The position numbers were made by a program, and so were the translations under genes. From contig CAZLLV010000170.1 of NCBI GenBank assembly GCA_964560325.1, positions 1-7,350 on the forward strand: a stretch of 7,350 nt of DNA. Reading direction: 5' to 3'. This DNA comes from CAZLLV01 sp964560325 (lineage in GTDB: Bacteria > Acidobacteriota > Thermoanaerobaculia > Multivoradales > DATKCC01). Of this stretch, positions 6,060 through 7,350 are shown piece by piece (the first letter of the stretch is position 1; every line of letters starts with the position of its first letter). Under the pieces are notes generated by a model, which was not told the DNA's origin, did not search any database, and saw only the letters and a program-made list of their open reading frames with translations.

Positions 6060-7350
6060 TCAGCTCTCCCCCAGCTTGCCGAGCAGGCGCTCGAGCGAGC
6101 CGCGGTCGAGGCCGGAGTGCGGGAAGTCGCTCGCCGCGAGCGCTTCCGCCCGCTCCGGGCCGCCGCCCTCCGCCGTCAGCGCGCGGATCCCGTCGAGCGC
6201 CCGGCGCGCCAGCGCCTCGACCTCCTCGCGGCGCCGGCGGGTTCGGTCGTAGGTCCAGACCGTCCGCAGCACCCCGTCACGGACGTAGGCGGTCAGCTCG
6301 AGCGCCGAGGCCCGCGGCGCGCTCGGATGCCGGAGCGGACCGGCGGCGCCCTCCGCTCCGGCGACGAGACGGAGCGGCGCGTTCGAGCCGGCTCCGACGG
6401 CGGCCCCGTCGATCCGGCCCAGGAAGTTGAACGAGAGGTCGGCCGCCGGCAGGGACGGCGCGGCGGGGTCGAGCCAGCGGACGGCCGCGTGGCCGACGCC
6501 GCCGTCGGGCGACGCCCGGAGCGCATCCTTGGCCGTCCGCAGCGCCCGCGCCGGCCCTCCCTTACCGTCACCCGGCGGCATCCGCTCCACGAGCACCGGC
6601 CGGACCGCGGTGAACCAGCCGACGGTGCGCGAGAGGTCGAGGCGCGGCGGATCGCCGGCGGCGTCGCGGCAGCCTTCGGGCAGCGCGCGGCCGTGCCCCT
6701 CGGCGTCGATCCGCAGACGGGCCGCGCTCACGCCGCCGGCATCGGATGCGAGGGCGAACGCCACGCCGGCGAGGACCACCTCCTCGACGCTCGCGCGCAA
6801 GCGCTCGCCGGCCTCGGCGAGGAGGCTCCGCGTCTCGGCCGCCGGCAGGACCGCCTCGACGGTCTCGGCGTCGGCCTCGATCGGTGCAGAATCGCCTTCG
6901 GGAGCCCCACCGCCATCCGTCGAGAGCTTCCGGAACCGATCTCGCTCCGTCGCGGCCGCTGGCGACGCAACCCACTCTTCGAGCGCCGCCGTCCAGTCGC
7001 GGTAAGGCGAGCTCCTGGGCGGCAGGGAGCCCGGCGCGCCGGCGAGCCGCGCGAGGTCGCCGAGCAGCACCTGGAGCGAGACGGCGTCGCTCACCAGGTG
7101 GTGGACGATCAACAGCAGCCGCGAAGGCTCGGGCGCGGGCGGGTCGAGCCGCAACAGTCGGACGAGGCGCCCAGTCCCGAGATCGGTCCCGAGATCCACC
7201 CCGAGATCGAGGCTCGCCTGCCCCTGAGCGGTGGCGGCCTCGGCCGCCGACCGTGCGCGCTCCGGCGGCAGGCCGGAGAGGGCGACCGCGGGCGCCAGCC
7301 GTCGGCCGGCGACCGCCGCCGGCGGCGCCACCTCCTGCCGGAAGCGCCCG
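6060..7350 (-). CDS. NRPS, C-terminal part: epimerization domain and C-terminal tail (5' end outside window)
   Basis: The last 429 codons of an NRPS gene, open at the right edge and ending in TGA at 6062-6060. The visible part is almost entirely an epimerization (E) domain, which converts the L-aminoacyl or peptidyl group on the preceding carrier domain into an L/D mixture. In order, the E-family motifs seen are HHLVSDAVS (His codons at 7103-7098), DAEGHGR (E3, with the expected catalytic Glu), RTVGWFT (E4), PDGGVGHA (E5) and FNFLG (E6). The E1 motif and all upstream A and T domains lie beyond the window. The tail SDFPHSGLDRGSLERLLG resembles the linker that usually joins an E domain to a following C domain in one chain. 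The first in-window GTG, at 7331, is not the real start, because the frame is open above it. The next NRPS gene follows after 3 bases in the same frame, so the two are surely co-transcribed. The His motif has Ala where Gly is usual. Domain assignment is firm; activity is inferred. Confidence 0.93.
   Translation of the reverse strand, partial: GRFRQEVAPPAAVAGRRLAPAVALSGLPPERARSAAEAATAQGQASLDLGVDLGTDLGTGRLVRLLRLDPPAPEPSRLLLIVHHLVSDAVSLQVLLGDLARLAGAPGSLPPRSSPYRDWTAALEEWVASPAAATERDRFRKLSTDGGGAPEGDSAPIEADAETVEAVLPAAETRSLLAEAGERLRASVEEVVLAGVAFALASDAGGVSAARLRIDAEGHGRALPEGCRDAAGDPPRLDLSRTVGWFTAVRPVLVERMPPGDGKGGPARALRTAKDALRASPDGGVGHAAVRWLDPAAPSLPAADLSFNFLGRIDGAAVGAGSNAPLRLVAGAEGAAGPLRHPSAPRASALELTAYVRDGVLRTVWTYDRTRRRREEVEALARRALDGIRALTAEGGGPERAEALAASDFPHSGLDRGSLERLLGKLGES
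6064..6072 (-). promoter_or_regulatory. Shine-Dalgarno-like site for the downstream NRPS gene
   Basis: On the minus strand GGGGGAGAG lies inside the last codons of the upstream gene. Its GGAG core ends 9 bases before the GTG at 6056. The spacing suits ribosome binding and re-initiation straight after the TGA, so the two proteins are probably translationally coupled. It favours a genuine gene boundary over a sequencing error, but purine runs are common in this GC-rich coding sequence, so the support is moderate. Confidence 0.55.
6180..7350 (-). other. Epimerization (E) domain, N-terminus cut by window edge
   Basis: E domains share the condensation fold and are told apart from C domains by their later motifs. 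Here EGHGR, RTVGWFT, GGVGHA and FNFLG are all in the expected order and spacing. The second His of HHLVSDAVS, the Asp of that motif and the Glu of EGHGR are kept, so the known catalytic pair is present. The usual sequence HHxxxDGVSW is changed at two places: Gly to Ala (codon 7085-7083) and Trp to Leu. A three-copy 12-base tandem repeat lies upstream of the His motif. Being last in its protein, the domain should hand a D-configured residue to C1 of the next gene. Confidence 0.9.
7174..7209 (-). repeat. Three-copy 12-base tandem repeat in the E domain
   Basis: Three adjacent 12-base units occur at 7174-7185, 7186-7197 and 7198-7209. On the plus strand the core of each is CCCGAGATC. On the coding strand they give repeated four-residue units, visible as DLGVDLGTDLGTG. 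The unit length keeps the frame, so copy number could change without breaking the gene. The repeat lies in the stretch just before the HHxxxD motif. Confidence 0.8.

Noticed and set aside
6060..6062. TGA read as selenocysteine or a programmed recoding site
   Set aside because: I saw no clear conserved stem-loop after it, NRPS linkers have no use for selenocysteine, and a well-placed GTG with a Shine-Dalgarno-like stretch explains the layout. Simple readthrough remains possible and is covered in the findings.
1..7350. Promoters, terminators, transposons, tRNAs, CRISPR or attachment sites
   Set aside because: Both strands were scanned. Except for the 3 bases between the two genes, every base is accounted for by continuous NRPS coding sequence, and no such element stands out.

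Overview
The whole window is minus-strand coding sequence for modular nonribosomal peptide synthetase (NRPS) proteins. It is very GC-rich, and nearly every third codon position is G or C. This fits a high-GC bacterium such as a myxobacterium, acidobacterium or actinomycete, but nothing here fixes the phylum. There are no RNA genes, transposases, CRISPR arrays, promoters or terminators, and no intergenic stretch longer than 3 bases.

Reading in the direction of transcription (right to left), 7350-6060 is the 3' end of one NRPS gene. It encodes most of an epimerization (E) domain and a short C-terminal tail, ending in TGA at 6062-6060. Three bases later, in the same reading frame, a GTG at 6056 opens a second NRPS gene. 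That gene stays open to the left edge (2018 codons visible), with the order condensation C1 (about 6044-4722), adenylation A1 (4589-3102), carrier T1 (3035-2835), condensation C2 (2720-1377) and adenylation A2 (1298 to beyond 1). A2 is cut just before its core motif A7. I checked the main frame codon by codon from 6056 to 3 and found no stop.

The expected logic is that the upstream protein ends by epimerizing its carrier-bound residue. C1 then joins that D-configured peptide to the residue chosen by A1 and held on T1, and C2 passes the chain to the residue chosen by A2. The product cannot be named. The A1 and A2 binding-pocket residues, aligned by eye to GrsA, match no classical code I recognise.

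The points worth a second look are the single in-frame stop that cuts an otherwise normal E-C linker; an insertion of about 38-42 residues with foreign codon use inside A2; loss of the P-loop lysine in the same A2; an E-domain His motif reading HHxxxDA instead of HHxxxDG; a T1-C2 pair that resembles epimerizing assembly lines although no E domain lies between them; and short in-frame tandem repeats in the E domain and the A1-T1 linker.
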